From Powellomyces hirtus (lineage: Eukaryota > Chytridiomycota > Chytridiomycetes > Spizellomycetales > Powellomycetaceae): a DNA stretch of 64,000 nucleotides. Each line of letters starts with the position of its first letter. The first letter of the stretch is position 1. A model generated the notes under the pieces. That model did no database searches and had not been told where the DNA came from. It worked only from the letters and a program-made list of their open reading frames with translations. Position numbers and translations under genes: made by a program. Positions 22,312 through 33,600 of this stretch are shown piece after piece. Where the stretch lies: positions 930,001 to 994,000 of the forward strand of contig JAHLKG010000009.1 in the NCBI GenBank assembly GCA_025526995.1, written 5' to 3'.

Positions 22312-23557
22312 ATGTTTTCTCGCAACACACTGTTCCGTCGAACCGTCTCTATAAAGCTGAACTGCGGCATCGGCGTTGCAAGAGCTCTACTGACAACAAC
22401 AGTATTGCCTCGAGTTGCGCCTTGTCATCGCGTTTCATTGCAGACGCGTCCCCAACAGCAGAGCAACATGAGCATTACGAATACTACGTCTTCGACAGGC
22501 ATCTCGCCCTTAGAGAAGGTGGCCGAGGATATATGGCTCAGTAAAGCTTCTAAACATGTACTGCCAAAGATCTCTCCTTCCATCGCGCTAGTCATCATCT
22601 TCGGTGAGTACCCTTCCCCCCCCCCCCCCCCCCCGTTACTCCAGTATTTCAAGTCGTCGTATATGCTCACAGAAGACGATCCCTGCTTTCTGTTCTGGTT
22701 CCAGGCTGGATGGGTGGTGACGTACGGCACCTTCGGAAGTATGCTGAGTTTTACGAGGAAAAAAATGTGGATGTGCTGATTGTGGGGTCGCGCGGGAAAC
22801 ACTTTTTCCAACCACCAAAGGCCGTTTACGAGCAGTTGGCACCAGTTGCGTCTATATTAGCTGAGCATGGAGTCGTCGAAAGCAGAACTGGTCCCTCGAA
22901 CTCGGCTGGGGTTGTGAAGCAACGCGCAGCCTTCGTTCACGTTTTTTCTGATGGAGGGTCGAGAATGCTCAAGTATTCTACAGACATGTTGCGCGACGTT
23001 CATGGTCAACGCCTCAGGACAGCAGGGATTGTGTTCGGTATGTTTGTGTCTGTCTTTTACCTGGTTACCCTATGGGCGCCTGTTGCTAACATCTATCTTT
23101 TGGTTGCTTGCCAGATTCCTGTCCCGGTCGGTTTACAGTTGCTACGGCCGTACGAGCTTTCACAGCATCTATTCACAGCAAGATTGCACGCCCAATTGCC
23201 GTGGGCTTGCTGTTCATGTTCTTTTCTGCGGCACGTCTGTTTCATATTGTCACCTTCACCCCTGACAGACACGATGCGACCAGGAAAGCGCTGCTGGAAT
23301 CCAATCGATTCGGGGTCCAAGAGCAGAAGGAACATCCGCCTCCGCGACATTACCACTATTCGGAAAGCGACCAGCTGATCACTTTTGACGCAGTGGAACA
23401 ACATGCCAGAGATGCCAGTATCCTCGGCGCAGATGTAACAACCAAGAAATGGAACAACACGCCTCACGTGCGGCACATGCAGGCAGACCCGGATGCGTAT
23501 TGGCATGATGTTGAGAAAGTTCTCAACAAAGGTACCGAATATGTCACCAAGTCCTAG
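22312..23557 (+). CDS. TMEM53/DUF829 (PaxU-like) alpha/beta-hydrolase-fold protein
   Basis: Three exons (22312-22603, 22705-23037, 23115-23557) give about 355 residues. Family motifs are present in order: FGWMGGDVRHLRKY, then VHVFSDGGSRML (the serine elbow-like region), VFDSCPG, a hydrophobic segment VGLLFMFFSAARLF, and near the end HVRHMQADPDAYW with its His. TMEM53-type proteins are hydrolase-fold membrane proteins; fungal PaxU relatives occur in indole-diterpene clusters, but no such cluster is seen here. The start is ambiguous: ATG 22312 gives an Arg-rich, acid-poor leader like a mitochondrial presequence, while ATG 22468 (MSITNTT) gives a shorter protein. Intron 1 begins with a normal donor and then 19 consecutive C. 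Confidence 0.82.
22616..22634 (+). repeat. 19-base C homopolymer in intron 1 of the TMEM53-like gene
   Basis: A run of 19 C starts 12 bases after the donor GTGAGT of intron 1. It resembles the longer C-run at 28258-28280, which also follows a donor-like GTAAGC. Confidence 0.9.
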
Positions 23558-24629
23558 ATACCGCTGCTTTAGCTTTGGATGACGCCGCTCGGAACCCACA
23601 AAGTATCCGATGTCGGTGCAGTCGTGAGAACTCTGATAGACTGTAGCTTGCCCTTGGATTGATTTGCCCAATATATCTGCCTTTCTAGTTTGTCTTTGTC
23701 TGGGAAATCAGCGACCCTAACCCTGCACGTGACTCGAACTCTTTATGAAACGCGTCATCCCCCCCTTGCTGGCCCACGTAAGCAGACACAGCGACGCGAT
23801 CGATCGCAATAAGCCGCACGTCTCTCCTTCCCTCCCTTCCCTTTTGCATTTTGTTTTTCATTTCACACAATGTTTCATGTTAATAAACCACATTTGACCG
23901 CATCCGCTAACCCCATGCTTTACATCATACCCCATTCCTACTTGCATGCAATGAATGACAAAGGCACAGGACAGAGAAACAGATGAAACAGTCGCGTTCT
24001 CAATTCCCCCCCCCGGATGTCCAACGCGGTTCAGCGGTCAGGCAATCAGTCAGCAGTCAGTCAGTCACTGGGCTGGGATGACTTGTGCAACTTGCCCCCT
24101 CGTCCCCTTTTTCACCCTTCCTGTGGTACCAAATGGATGGGACCCCCCTCCAGCCTACATTCAGCCTTGCCTCACAAAGCGGAGGTCGCAGAAAGTAGAC
24201 AAGGCCAAGGCAAGGAAAGGCAAAGGGGGGCGGCTCGTTGGTTGGTTGATTGGATGGGTGGCGGGAATCAGAACTCGAGCTGCTCAAGTGAGAGTGACCT
24301 GACTTTGACGGGGGCTTTTGACTGCAGGCCGTGATATTACTTCTCTCTTAATCCAACAGTCTTTCTGACGAAATTCCAACATATCCATTCATCGTTGCTG
24401 GTGATCATCGTCTTTCTTGTTTGCCGGTCAAGATCTGGTCGACGTTCGCTTCGGGCTGTCTGACATCCAGACTCCATCCAGGCCCCGCGGCCGGAATCCT
24501 GCGAGAAAACACCAAAAAGAAACAAGCGGCGCCTCAGATATACAAAACTAGAAACTACACATTCGGATCCGACCACCAACACAAAACAACAACAATCGCC
24601 TCTGCCACCGCCTTCGAGGATCCAAAGAG
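23558..24629. other. Intergenic, promoter of the subtilase gene in its right part
   Basis: About 1.07 kb. It holds an imperfect CAGT-repeat patch at about 24036-24066, a C-run near 24006 and purine-rich tracts. ORFs here are low-complexity and overlap in several frames. No gene or RNA is recognised. Confidence 0.35.
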
Positions 24630-26214
24630 ATGCGAATATTGCTCTCATTGCTCGCCTTCGCGGCAGCATCAACTGCTCAAGCCGCCAAAGTCAGCAGCAG
24701 CAACGGCGAGGACAGCTCCCCCGTTCCGGCGTTTTGGGCAGCAAGCCCGGCACTTATGGCATGGCTGCCAACGGGCCACGCCGGTGTCTCTTCGAAAGCA
24801 GACAAGGTCGATGGAGCTCTTAAAGAATGGAGCATCGTGATGCTGAAACCAAAACTGACCGACCAGCAGTACGAAGCGCACTATCTTTGGCTCAACAAAA
24901 CTCTCCAAACCAATCCCGCCGCAAAGGGAGGCCGCCTGCATTGTGTGTTCGAAACCGGTTACGCGGGTCACTTCACCCAAGAAATTGCAACTCTCATTCA
25001 AACACAACCAGAGGTTTCACTGGTTGAAGAGGATCGCCTGTTGAAGGTCACTGCTCCAGGACCTCTGGACTGGGGACTTGACCGTTTGGATCAGCAAGCG
25101 TTACCCGTCGATGGTCTATACAACGCCAAAGGACCCTTAGGGTGAGTCTGTCGCTCTCAGGATCCTTTGCTCAAGAGGGTTTTCTCATGACTTTCATCGT
25201 TATGAACCTTTTAGAGCTGGAGTCGACGTCTACATCCTTGACTCTGGCCTGCTCACCAACCACTCAGAGTTTACGCCACAAGGCCGCGCCAAAGTTGGTA
25301 TTTCGTTCTCGGGAGATGCGGGAGCCGATCCTGTCGGACACGGCACACACGTCGCCGGTACAGTGGGGGGTACGAATGTCGGAGTTGCCCCCAACGCAAC
25401 CTTGATCGCCGTGAAAGTCATCGACAACGATGGTAGCGGTCCGGCGTCCAACGTCATCATGGGCCTCGAATGGGTGGTGCGATCGGCAAAACGCTCAGGA
25501 CGCCCAAGCGTGGTCAACATGTCTATCGGCGGGCCGCGAAGCGCCGCCCTGGATATGGCCGTGCTGGGCGCCATTCGCAACGGCATCACAATCGTAGCAG
25601 CCGCTGGAAACGATGGAGCCGATGCTTGCAACGACAGTCCCGCCAACCTCGCGCGCGTCATCACTGTTGCAGCATCAACATCAGCCGATTCCCGCGCCTC
25701 ATTCTCAAATTTTGGAACATGCGTGACCATGTTTGCGCCTGGCCTTCGCATCCGCAGCGCCTGGAGCTCGGCGGCTGATGCGTTCAACATTCTCGACGGG
25801 ACTAGCATGGCCAGCCCGCACATTGCCGGCGCTGCAGCCATCGCACTGTCGCAAAACCCGCGCCTCACACCTGCAGAGGTCCAAACTGCGATTTTCAATG
25901 CTGGTGTAGACGGCAGGCTTACCGGGCTGCGTCCAGGTGATCCCAACAGACTGCTCAATTTGGAGGCGTTCTTCAATTCCGGGGACAAGACTGGATTTAC
26001 CGGTGCGACAAGTTTGCCAGGAGCTTCCGTGGCAGCACCCGCCCCAGCCAGTCCCGTCCGAACCTCGGGCACCACGAATCCTACCAACGCGCAAACCGCC
26101 ACAGCTCAGCCGGCTTCTAGAATACCATCCAGTGCGGGTCCGCAGTTGTCTGACCCTCGCTTCTGCCTCCCCTTGGCAGGCGTTGCCACATTCGCATTTT
26201 GGACGTTATTCTGA
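24630..26214 (+). CDS. Secreted subtilisin-like serine protease (proteinase K/cerevisin type)
   Basis: Two exons (24630-25141 and 25215-26214) encode 503 residues. It has a signal peptide (MRILLSLLAFAAASTAQA), an inhibitor I9-type propeptide (EWSIVMLKPKLT ... VSLVEEDR) and a peptidase S8 domain. The catalytic triad is visible: Asp in YILDSG (about residue 180), His in GHGTHVAGT (about 213) and Ser in GTSMASPH. The oxyanion Asn is in AAGNDG. After the domain comes a Pro/Ala/Thr-rich tail ending in a hydrophobic stretch (LAGVATFAFWTLF), which could be a GPI-anchor signal or membrane anchor (inference). It would act outside the cell or at its surface. A polyadenylation-type AATAAA lies about 50 bases after the stop. 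Confidence 0.93.
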
Positions 26215-26745
26215 AACCTTCACCAGCTCACTTCTGTTACCATTTTTGTTGTTTATATTTTGAAATAAACTGTACATAGACCATCTCCATAAATGCTGCA
26301 ACTGATGTTAAACCCACAGCGCGAGGCACACACAAAACCGGGCAGCAACGAGCGCTTCCTCTAACGAGAATGGAAAATGGTAGAGTTCCGCACTTGCGGC
26401 TCTCCCAATGAGCCGCCCGCCGTTGAGTCAAACGCATACAAGCTTTCCTTTCCGCTGAGCGCGGAGCTTACCTTCCTTTGCTTGAGTATAGATGCTGGTA
26501 GTTTGTAGATGGTATTCTACACACTCGGCGAACGTCCACGGAAATATCTTCATCGCTGACGGGCGGCTGGCAAGCCACACGCGAGTCGCAAGCAAAGATG
26601 TGACGGTGCACGCGAGGCAACTCTCGTCTCCTGTGACGAGCTCCACCTAAAGAAACATACCTCTCTGAAATCGACCAAATATAATTAAACTCCTCCGTAT
26701 CTCGTATCTGCAACATCATACCATCACATATACAGGCCATAAATA
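26215..26745. other. Intergenic between subtilase and RING ligase genes
   Basis: About 530 bases: 3' flank of the protease and 5' flank of the next gene, both on the + strand. Minus-strand ORFs here have no recognisable features. Confidence 0.4.
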
Positions 26746-27738
26746 ATGGCCGAACCACCAGCAACAGCAGCCGCAGCATTCCAAGAACATTCAGCGCCGA
26801 CCGCAGTCGCTTCTTCCTTGCCCGAAGCGAATGCAGGCCTTCGGCTCCGAGTCAACTCTACCAGTCCCGCTGAGCCACCAACACCCACGACGACAACACC
26901 GGTAACCCCTGCATCCACCTCGACACCAACCTCGCCCAACAAACCAGCTGGAGCTTCTGGGAGCACGAGCTTAGATAAACCCGAGGAAGAGGAGGGCAAT
27001 GAGTTTGAATGCAACATATGTCTGGAGACGGCGTCAAATCCTGTATGTTTGGAGAAAGCCGAATGTCGAGTACTAGCGGGCTGCTGACCCACTGAATACA
27101 GATCCTGACACTCTGTGGTCATTTGTATTGCTGGCCCTGCTTACACTACTGGATGGAATCACGCTCGCCTTTTGCAAAAGCGTGTCCGGTATGCAAAGCG
27201 CGGGTCGAAAAAGACAAGCTCGTACCAATATATGCTGCCGGCCGAAAGAATGATCCCAGGTAAATACTTACCACTATCAAAAAGCTGTGTTGCTGAGTCT
27301 CTTTTTGACGCAAGCCATGACTCTCAGGCAACAAGCTGTCCCGGAGAGACCACGTGCCGAGGCTCCTCCCACCGTCACCCGCAACGGGCCATGGGACGCG
27401 TTCCGATTTCCTGGGGGTGCAATACATGGAAACGGTGTTGCATTTGGGTTCGGTGTGTTTCCCCAACTGTTTGGCGCGCAGACGGTACGTGTGTATCACA
27501 ATCAAGGGAGTGGTGCGGATGTGCAGCATGCTGACCATCATCGATCAGACTATCGGTGCACATAGGACGGTATGGACTGGTACGCGACCGACAAACATGC
27601 AGCAGCAGGCATTCATATCAAGAGCTTTTATGATGACTGGAATTCTGGTCATGCTGGTATGTTTGAGGTTGATTCATCTGGCTCAGCGTCTTGTGATTTT
27701 CATTCGCTTCTCAATTAAAGGCAATACTTCTTTATTGA
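26746..27738 (+). CDS. ER membrane RING-type E3 ubiquitin ligase, RNF5/RNF185 (RMA1) family
   Basis: Five exons (26746-27042, 27102-27259, 27328-27484, 27549-27656, 27721-27738) give 245 residues. An acidic, Pro/Thr-rich N-terminus leads to a C3HC4 RING finger at about residues 85-135: FECNICLE, LTLCGHLYCWPCLHYW, ACPVCKA. Then come VEKDKLVPIYAAGR, a Pro/Gly/Phe-rich region (PFGF-like FGFGVFPQLFG), and a C-terminal anchor helix after QQQAFISRAFMM. The last exon is only 18 bases (Ala-Ile-Leu-Leu-Tyr-stop), completing the membrane helix. These ligases ubiquitinate misfolded membrane proteins at the ER (ERAD). The domain order and tail anchor match RNF185/RNF5 well. Confidence 0.9.
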
Positions 27739-28433
27739 CGATAAACGCGAATCCGTTCATGGAATTCCGGACGTCTTCGCCATGAATTCCGGAGGTCTTC
27801 GTTGACTTGGGAGCACATGGTAACAAAGACACCAAGATTGATTAGACCAGAATGCTATCTTTTCCCGCGTTGCCTTATCCCGCGTAAGAAACGTGCATGC
27901 GGCAGACCTCCTGGCAAACAACTACCAAAAAACGTAGTGGACCGAGCGGGGACGGTAGATTCGATCGGCAGACATAGGGATCGCGAGATCGTTTTCTGTC
28001 TTGCCTTAGCTTTGACCAGTCAACATTGTATATGAGACAATTTGGAATCAGCTGAGATGGAAAACTATTCAAGATCAAGGGAGCTTCTGAATTGTGATAT
28101 CTTGTTAAATATGTATGATACAATGGTGCATTTTGCTTTTTGTTCGTACAATTGATGTTGGTGCTACCCAGTTACCTTTACAGTAGTTGACAGAACATTT
28201 TAACAGGAGGCTTAGGAATGGCAGCGCTCCGAATGGTGTCACTGTCAATGGTAAGCGCCCCCCCCCCCCCCCCCCCCCCCACCTCTGCTGGTCCACCAAA
28301 CGTCGCAGCGGAGCCCACCATCTTCCACAGAGTGGCACGACTGACCCACTTTGCTATATATTGCTCGTTATCTAGCCTTCCGCCCTCACCTTCATACACT
28401 TGCTGTCTTCATTCACAACTCTACGCGGCGCTC
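27739..28433. other. Intergenic, including a 5'-leader-like segment with poly-C
   Basis: About 700 bases. It starts with a near-perfect tandem of about 21 bases (27759-27801, unit ATGGAATTCCGGACGTCTTC). Near its end, a short open segment (ATG 28218) reaches a donor-like GTAAGC at 28251 followed by 23 C. This may be a 5'-UTR exon and intron of the VMS1 gene (inference). No separate gene seen. Confidence 0.35.
28258..28280 (+). repeat. 23-base C homopolymer
   Basis: A continuous run of 23 C just after a donor-like GTAAGCG, upstream of the VMS1 start codon. Counted directly from the sequence; true length may differ because homopolymers are error-prone. Confidence 0.9.
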
Positions 28434-30334
28434 ATGGCTGAAACGACCACAGGACCGCGGCGTGATCTGCCAAAACCTTTACCCCTCTTCGAAAGCGAAT
28501 TCAGTAAACTTTTATCCACAGTAACAAAATCCGCGACAATAACGGTGGATTCTGCGGTTCCACAACCAAATTCGCACAAAAGCGACAATGAAGTAGCAAC
28601 GACCACATCCTGCGGGGCGTGTGGAGTGAAGTTTGTGACTGCGGTCGACATGCGAGCGCATTTCAAGAGCGATTGGCATCGATACAACATCAAACGAAAG
28701 CTGCAGGAAAAGCCGCCTGTATCTGAAGATGTCTTTGACGAGCTGGCGGAAGTGAGCAGTATCGAGGCAAGCGACTCCGAAGACGATGACAATGCCGGTG
28801 CGGAGTCGAAGGGCCCCGACGTTCTGCAGAGAGAGTCAGGCTCACCGTTTCTGCTGCTACCACTGGGCAGCGACCGAATGGCGTTAAGAGTTTACAGAGA
28901 GCTTGTGACGGGAAAAAAAAGAGACGAGCTGGAAACATCTGACGTGGTCAAACGCCTGCAAGATCATGTTAGTCCAAAGAAAGGGGCCCACTGGACATTG
29001 CTCATGTTGGCAGCAGGACATTTCGCTGGAATCGTCATCGACTGCAAGAGTGGAAAAACTGTGGCACACAAGACGTTTCACCGTTACACTACTCGGCGGA
29101 AACAGGGTGGAGCTCAGAACGCCTCAGATGCCGCGAAAGGTGTGGCAAACAGCGCGGGTTCCACACTGAGACGCTACAACGAGCAGGCACTAAAGGTATG
29201 TTGCACGTCCTAGGGACTGCTCATCTACCACCGACAGAGTCGAATGGTTCATTCTGATGTCTTTGGTTGCTGCTTCAATAGGAGGAGATTCGCGATCTTT
29301 TGACCTCGTGGAAAACGTTCCTTGACGAAAGCCAACTGATCTTCATCCGCGTCGCTCCTATCAACCGAAGAGCGCTCTACTACGACGGAAGTCCGTTGGA
29401 CTCCCTAGGCGATCGAATTCGTTCCTTTCCCTTCACAACACGTCGACCTACATTGGGGGAGCTAAATAGATGCTTCAAAGAGCTAACGACTGCGTATCTG
29501 ACGAAACTGGAAGAACTTCGGGCCCCCCCAGAACCGAAAGCATCAAATCCCAAACCATCCGAGAAGAAGCCTGATTCCAGTACGACATCGCTGGCCAAGG
29601 AGCCTGCTGTTCCAGTTCTGGAGCCGGAACTGGCGAAACTGGTGGATTTCTGCAAGAGGGGGAAAGCAGATCTTATCCTATCGTTTCTCCAATCCAACGA
29701 AAGCATTGACGTGAACAAGGATCTTACAGATGCGTTCGGGACCAGTTTCCTGCACGTAGCAGCAAGCAACGACCAACCCGAAGCAGTAGATGCCTTGTTG
29801 TCCGCCGGAGCGGATCCGACCAAGGGCACTGAAAAGAAGAACCAAAGACCTTACGACGTTGCTTCCAGCAAAGAAACACGCGATTCCTTCAGACGATTCG
29901 TTGCCAAGAAACCTGACTTGTGGGACTGGAAAGCCGCGCATGTTCCTGGTCCTCTCACACCGGAAATGGAACAACAGCAAAAGGACAAGGACAGAGAGAA
30001 GAAGAAGAAACAAAAGGAGAAGCAAAAGGCCTACAACGCTGCCAAGGCCGCGGCGACTCCGCCTCCAGAACCGGAGGCGCCCGCCGTTTCCAGCGCGTCC
30101 AAAAAGGCAGCCTTCAGCAAATTGACCAAGACAGAACGAGAAGCCGTAGGAATGACTCCGGAGCGTCGAGCGGCCTTGGATCGAGAGAAACGGGCTTTGG
30201 CCGCCGAAGCCCGGATACGGGGGAGGATGAACCAGTGCGCTGCGTGTGGGAAGTCATTGCTCAACGTGACACCATTCGAAAAGTTTATGTTCCGATATTG
30301 CTCCATTTTCTGTGTGCAGGTAAAGTCTTGGTAG
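28434..30334 (+). CDS. VMS1: VMS1/ANKZF1 peptidyl-tRNA endonuclease of ribosome quality control
   Basis: Two exons (28434-29195, 29282-30334) give about 604 residues. A C2H2 zinc finger (CGACGVKF...HFKSDWH) lies near residue 60. The VLRF1/eRF1-like domain follows, with the catalytic-loop motif RRKQGGAQNAS (key Gln near 225) and AGSTLRRYNEQ. After the intron come one or two ankyrin repeats (FGTSFLHVAASNDQPEAVDALL), a long Lys/Glu-rich coiled coil, and a C-terminal cysteine pair CAACGK. VMS1 releases nascent chains from stalled 60S subunits by cutting peptidyl-tRNA and works with Cdc48 and mitochondria. The stop at 30332 reads straight through a donor-like CAG/GTAAAG; a further 3' exon is possible, but none is convincing. 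Confidence 0.92.
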
Positions 30335-30641
30335 ACCGACAACAACTGTTTACAATCGCCGTTAGCTCACAGATACGTTCAGTCCCATCAGATATTACAT
30401 CAAACATAATAGATCGCTTCCAAAACATGTTTCCGCGCATACCAAATAGGATAGTCCACCTTGCGCGACGAACCCTTGCATTACTACACAAGCATTCAAT
30501 CTCACTGCAACAACTGTTTTTTCTATTTTTGGATCAAAATCATTATTAAATACATTCGTGCACCATTTCAGTCTATGTACATGGTGGCTTCCAGTTGAGT
30601 TAGGCTCTTCGCCCCTCTAAAGTCTTGTACAAAGTAAGTTC
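30335..30641. other. Short intergenic region between convergent VMS1 and dynein genes
   Basis: About 300 A/T-rich bases holding the 3' ends of two convergent genes. No ORF of interest. Confidence 0.5.
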
Positions 30642-33600
30642 TCAAGTCAACGATGCCAAAGCGGCGGCGCCTCTCTTGACAAAAAAGTCCTGATCGTGCT
30701 GTCCGGTCTTGAGCTCCATTGCGATGACAAAGGACGGACGTTCTCTGGATGAAGCAGAACGGGAAGAGGGTGAGTATATGGTACAATGCTTCATAGTTTC
30801 CGCTGAACGCATCAACAAAGTTTACCTCGTGCCAGATCGGATCGGGTAGTAATACAGAGGACACGCATAAACGCCTTTAGTGGTCTTCTTTTTGCTGTCG
30901 ACCGGTTTGAAGTGTATTGGCGGTAACGGAGTGATCAGTTCCATTGGGCGAGGCTCACTCAAGCAGTTATTCTTCCTGTCCCAACTGGCGCCCTCCAGAT
31001 ACAGATTTTTGATGTACACGCCTTCTTTAGGGCCCGATTGGACGTGGGAATCGTCTTCTAGTTGCAGCACTGAGAATTCCCAGGACAGCACGTCAATAGC
31101 GATGTTGTTTTTGCGCGCGGCGGTTTGCAGCACGGCGGTCAGGAACCCGGTGGGGAAGGTGAAGGCACCCAACCAGTATAGTTTTGGCTCATTCCTGATG
31201 CAACATTCATCCAGAACCATGTTAGCTTTGGGTCACCGGGTTGTGGGATGTAGTACGGGTTAGGGGTTAGGGTTAGGGTTATACGTACCCTTTCGCCCAC
31301 TCTGCAAAGAATTCTACACGCAAGGTCAGATCTCTCGTCCAGGCTGCGAGTGCTTTCAGTGACCCATACGCCTTGCCCCACTGTGGGGGCACTTTGCCCT
31401 CAAAGATGTATGTGAACGTCTCTTCGAGCTCTGGGGACATGACGACGATTCCCTTGATCCCATTCTGCAGATCCGCGAGCGATTTCTGGATCTTGGCAAG
31501 CAGGTCGTTGTACCTGCTGATTTCTTGCAGGAGGACAACGTTGGTTGGGGACAGGTCGTGCTGAACCATTTTGTACGTCGCGGCGTAGTCGATGAGTTCA
31601 GGGAGTTTGCGAAGGATGTCGCTGGCGACAGCAAACACCTTGTCTTCTCGGCTGGCGCCGGGTCCTGCGGTGATTTGCGGTTGAAGGGAGAGTAGGCTTT
31701 GGAGCATATTGCCGGACTCCCGAATCTGACTAGCGATGTCGGCGTTGGGGTGTTGACCAAACACTTCCGGTTTGTCGAACGCAGGGAGTGAAGCAACATA
31801 ATCCCTTGTAGCTTGCAGTTCCATGACATCAGGGATGTGGTATTGCGGCAAAGTCGATACTTTGTACTGCGAAGTAGTCACTGCTTCTTCACAGAACAGG
31901 GTATTGATGTAACTCCGCAGGACACGCCGGTCCCAGTCGTCGGTGATGCGGCCTCCATAATTGGCTTCAGCGATGAGGTATTTGAGTGCATCCCATGGCG
32001 TGTCGGCGTACTCATCCAGCAATACGACCATGAGGTTTTCGCAGATGTCGAAATCAGAGTCGTTGAAGTCGGCGGTCACGTTCCATCCCAACGTCAAGAA
32101 CTTTTTGCGCTCCAACAGGACACTGTGGAAGAAGCACAGCGAGAAGAGGAGTTTCTTGTACACCTCGGGCTTTGTGCATTTGGCAAAGCTCTCTTCTGTA
32201 AAGCTCGCATATAGTCGCGCCAAGTTGGCTTTGACGCCTTTGGGCGGCTCGGTGGTCATTTTGATGCCGCTCTGCAAAATGGAGATGGGGAATTCCGGGT
32301 GCGGGCTACTGGAGAGCCACAAGCGGAAATCAGCGTGCGGCCGCTCCAAGGGCAGTCCTTCAATGATTTTGTCCAATGTTGGCATCCAGCTGATGGACAA
32401 GTGACAGTTGGCGAGGAAAACCCAGTTTCCGTCTCGGACTCCCTCCTGGATAAGTTTGGTCGCTTTGGGAGCCTGGCCTTGACCCAGGGACAGGTAGTTG
32501 AAGCGCCCGCCCATGCCTTGCTTTTGAGCGAGCGTCATCAGGTTGGACGTTGGATCCATCCCCGGGGAGAGAACGAAGATGAGAGGCGTTCTTGGTGAAG
32601 AGTCGGACAGAATGTCGGCGACGTCCAGCATTGGGGGTTCCACAAACTTCTGTCCAAGGTTCGCAACGACAAACTTGCCAGCGCAGAAGATGAGTCGATC
32701 CGCGCGCAAAGAGCGGACAATAAGCATCCGCTGCAGATCGTTGAGCTTGTTTTCCCATTCTCCGGGCAGTGGGATCTCTTCTGGCTCACTGCTCAAGAAC
32801 CACGCTTTCCATTCCCGCTCGCTCTGTTCCAGCGAGCTGACCAGACCCGAGAAAGCCGGCACTGCATCCAGTTCGGTAATATCGTCCCATGCACTTTCGT
32901 TGACCCATTCCGAGTACGGATTCGGCAGCTGGCGGTCTCGATCGAGCACTTGACCGCCCCGAAGCAAGAAGTCGTACTCCTCCTTGGCCAGTTTGCCCGC
33001 AGCGGCCATGATTTTGATCGTCATCTGGAACACGAACAGGAGTTTGTGAGATTCAAAGAGTCCGCGACAAGTGTTCTTGAACACTGCGTAGGTGTGGTAG
33101 TCGTTCAGATTCCCAATCCGCTCCAAAAGATCTTCTGCACGCTTGCTCTTGCTGATGGATTTGTCAAACAGCTCCGTGTAGGCGTCCAGGGAGAACTGGT
33201 ACATTGGATCTACGGTTGCGAGGTCGTTAAGAACAAAGTAGAGGATGGAAGCTCGTTGAGCACATGGTCGGTAGCATTCTCGAGCTGAATCAATTCTCTT
33301 TTCGGTTTCTTCACTGACTACCAGCTGCTGCGTGACTTGCTCGGCGGTTGTCTTGGAGGATTGGAGAGTCAGAACCAGCTTTTCGTCATCCAGGAGGGAC
33401 CCCTGCGCGGTGCTGAGCAGATGCAGGATCTCATCTTCCAAATCTGCCAGTTTCTTTTTGGCGGCAGCTACGTTGACTACCAAACGGCTCTTTTGCTCCT
33501 CGAGCTCCGGCTTCTCGCGCCTGACGACGATTCCAAGCAACTGATCCTCAAGACCCGTCTCCTTGACGGCAAAGTTGACAATCGTGGCTTTGGCGAAGAC

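Noticed and set aside
22425..22842. Minus-strand ORFs with Gly/Pro runs over the TMEM53-like gene
   Set aside because: They are produced by the C homopolymer and antisense to the real exons.
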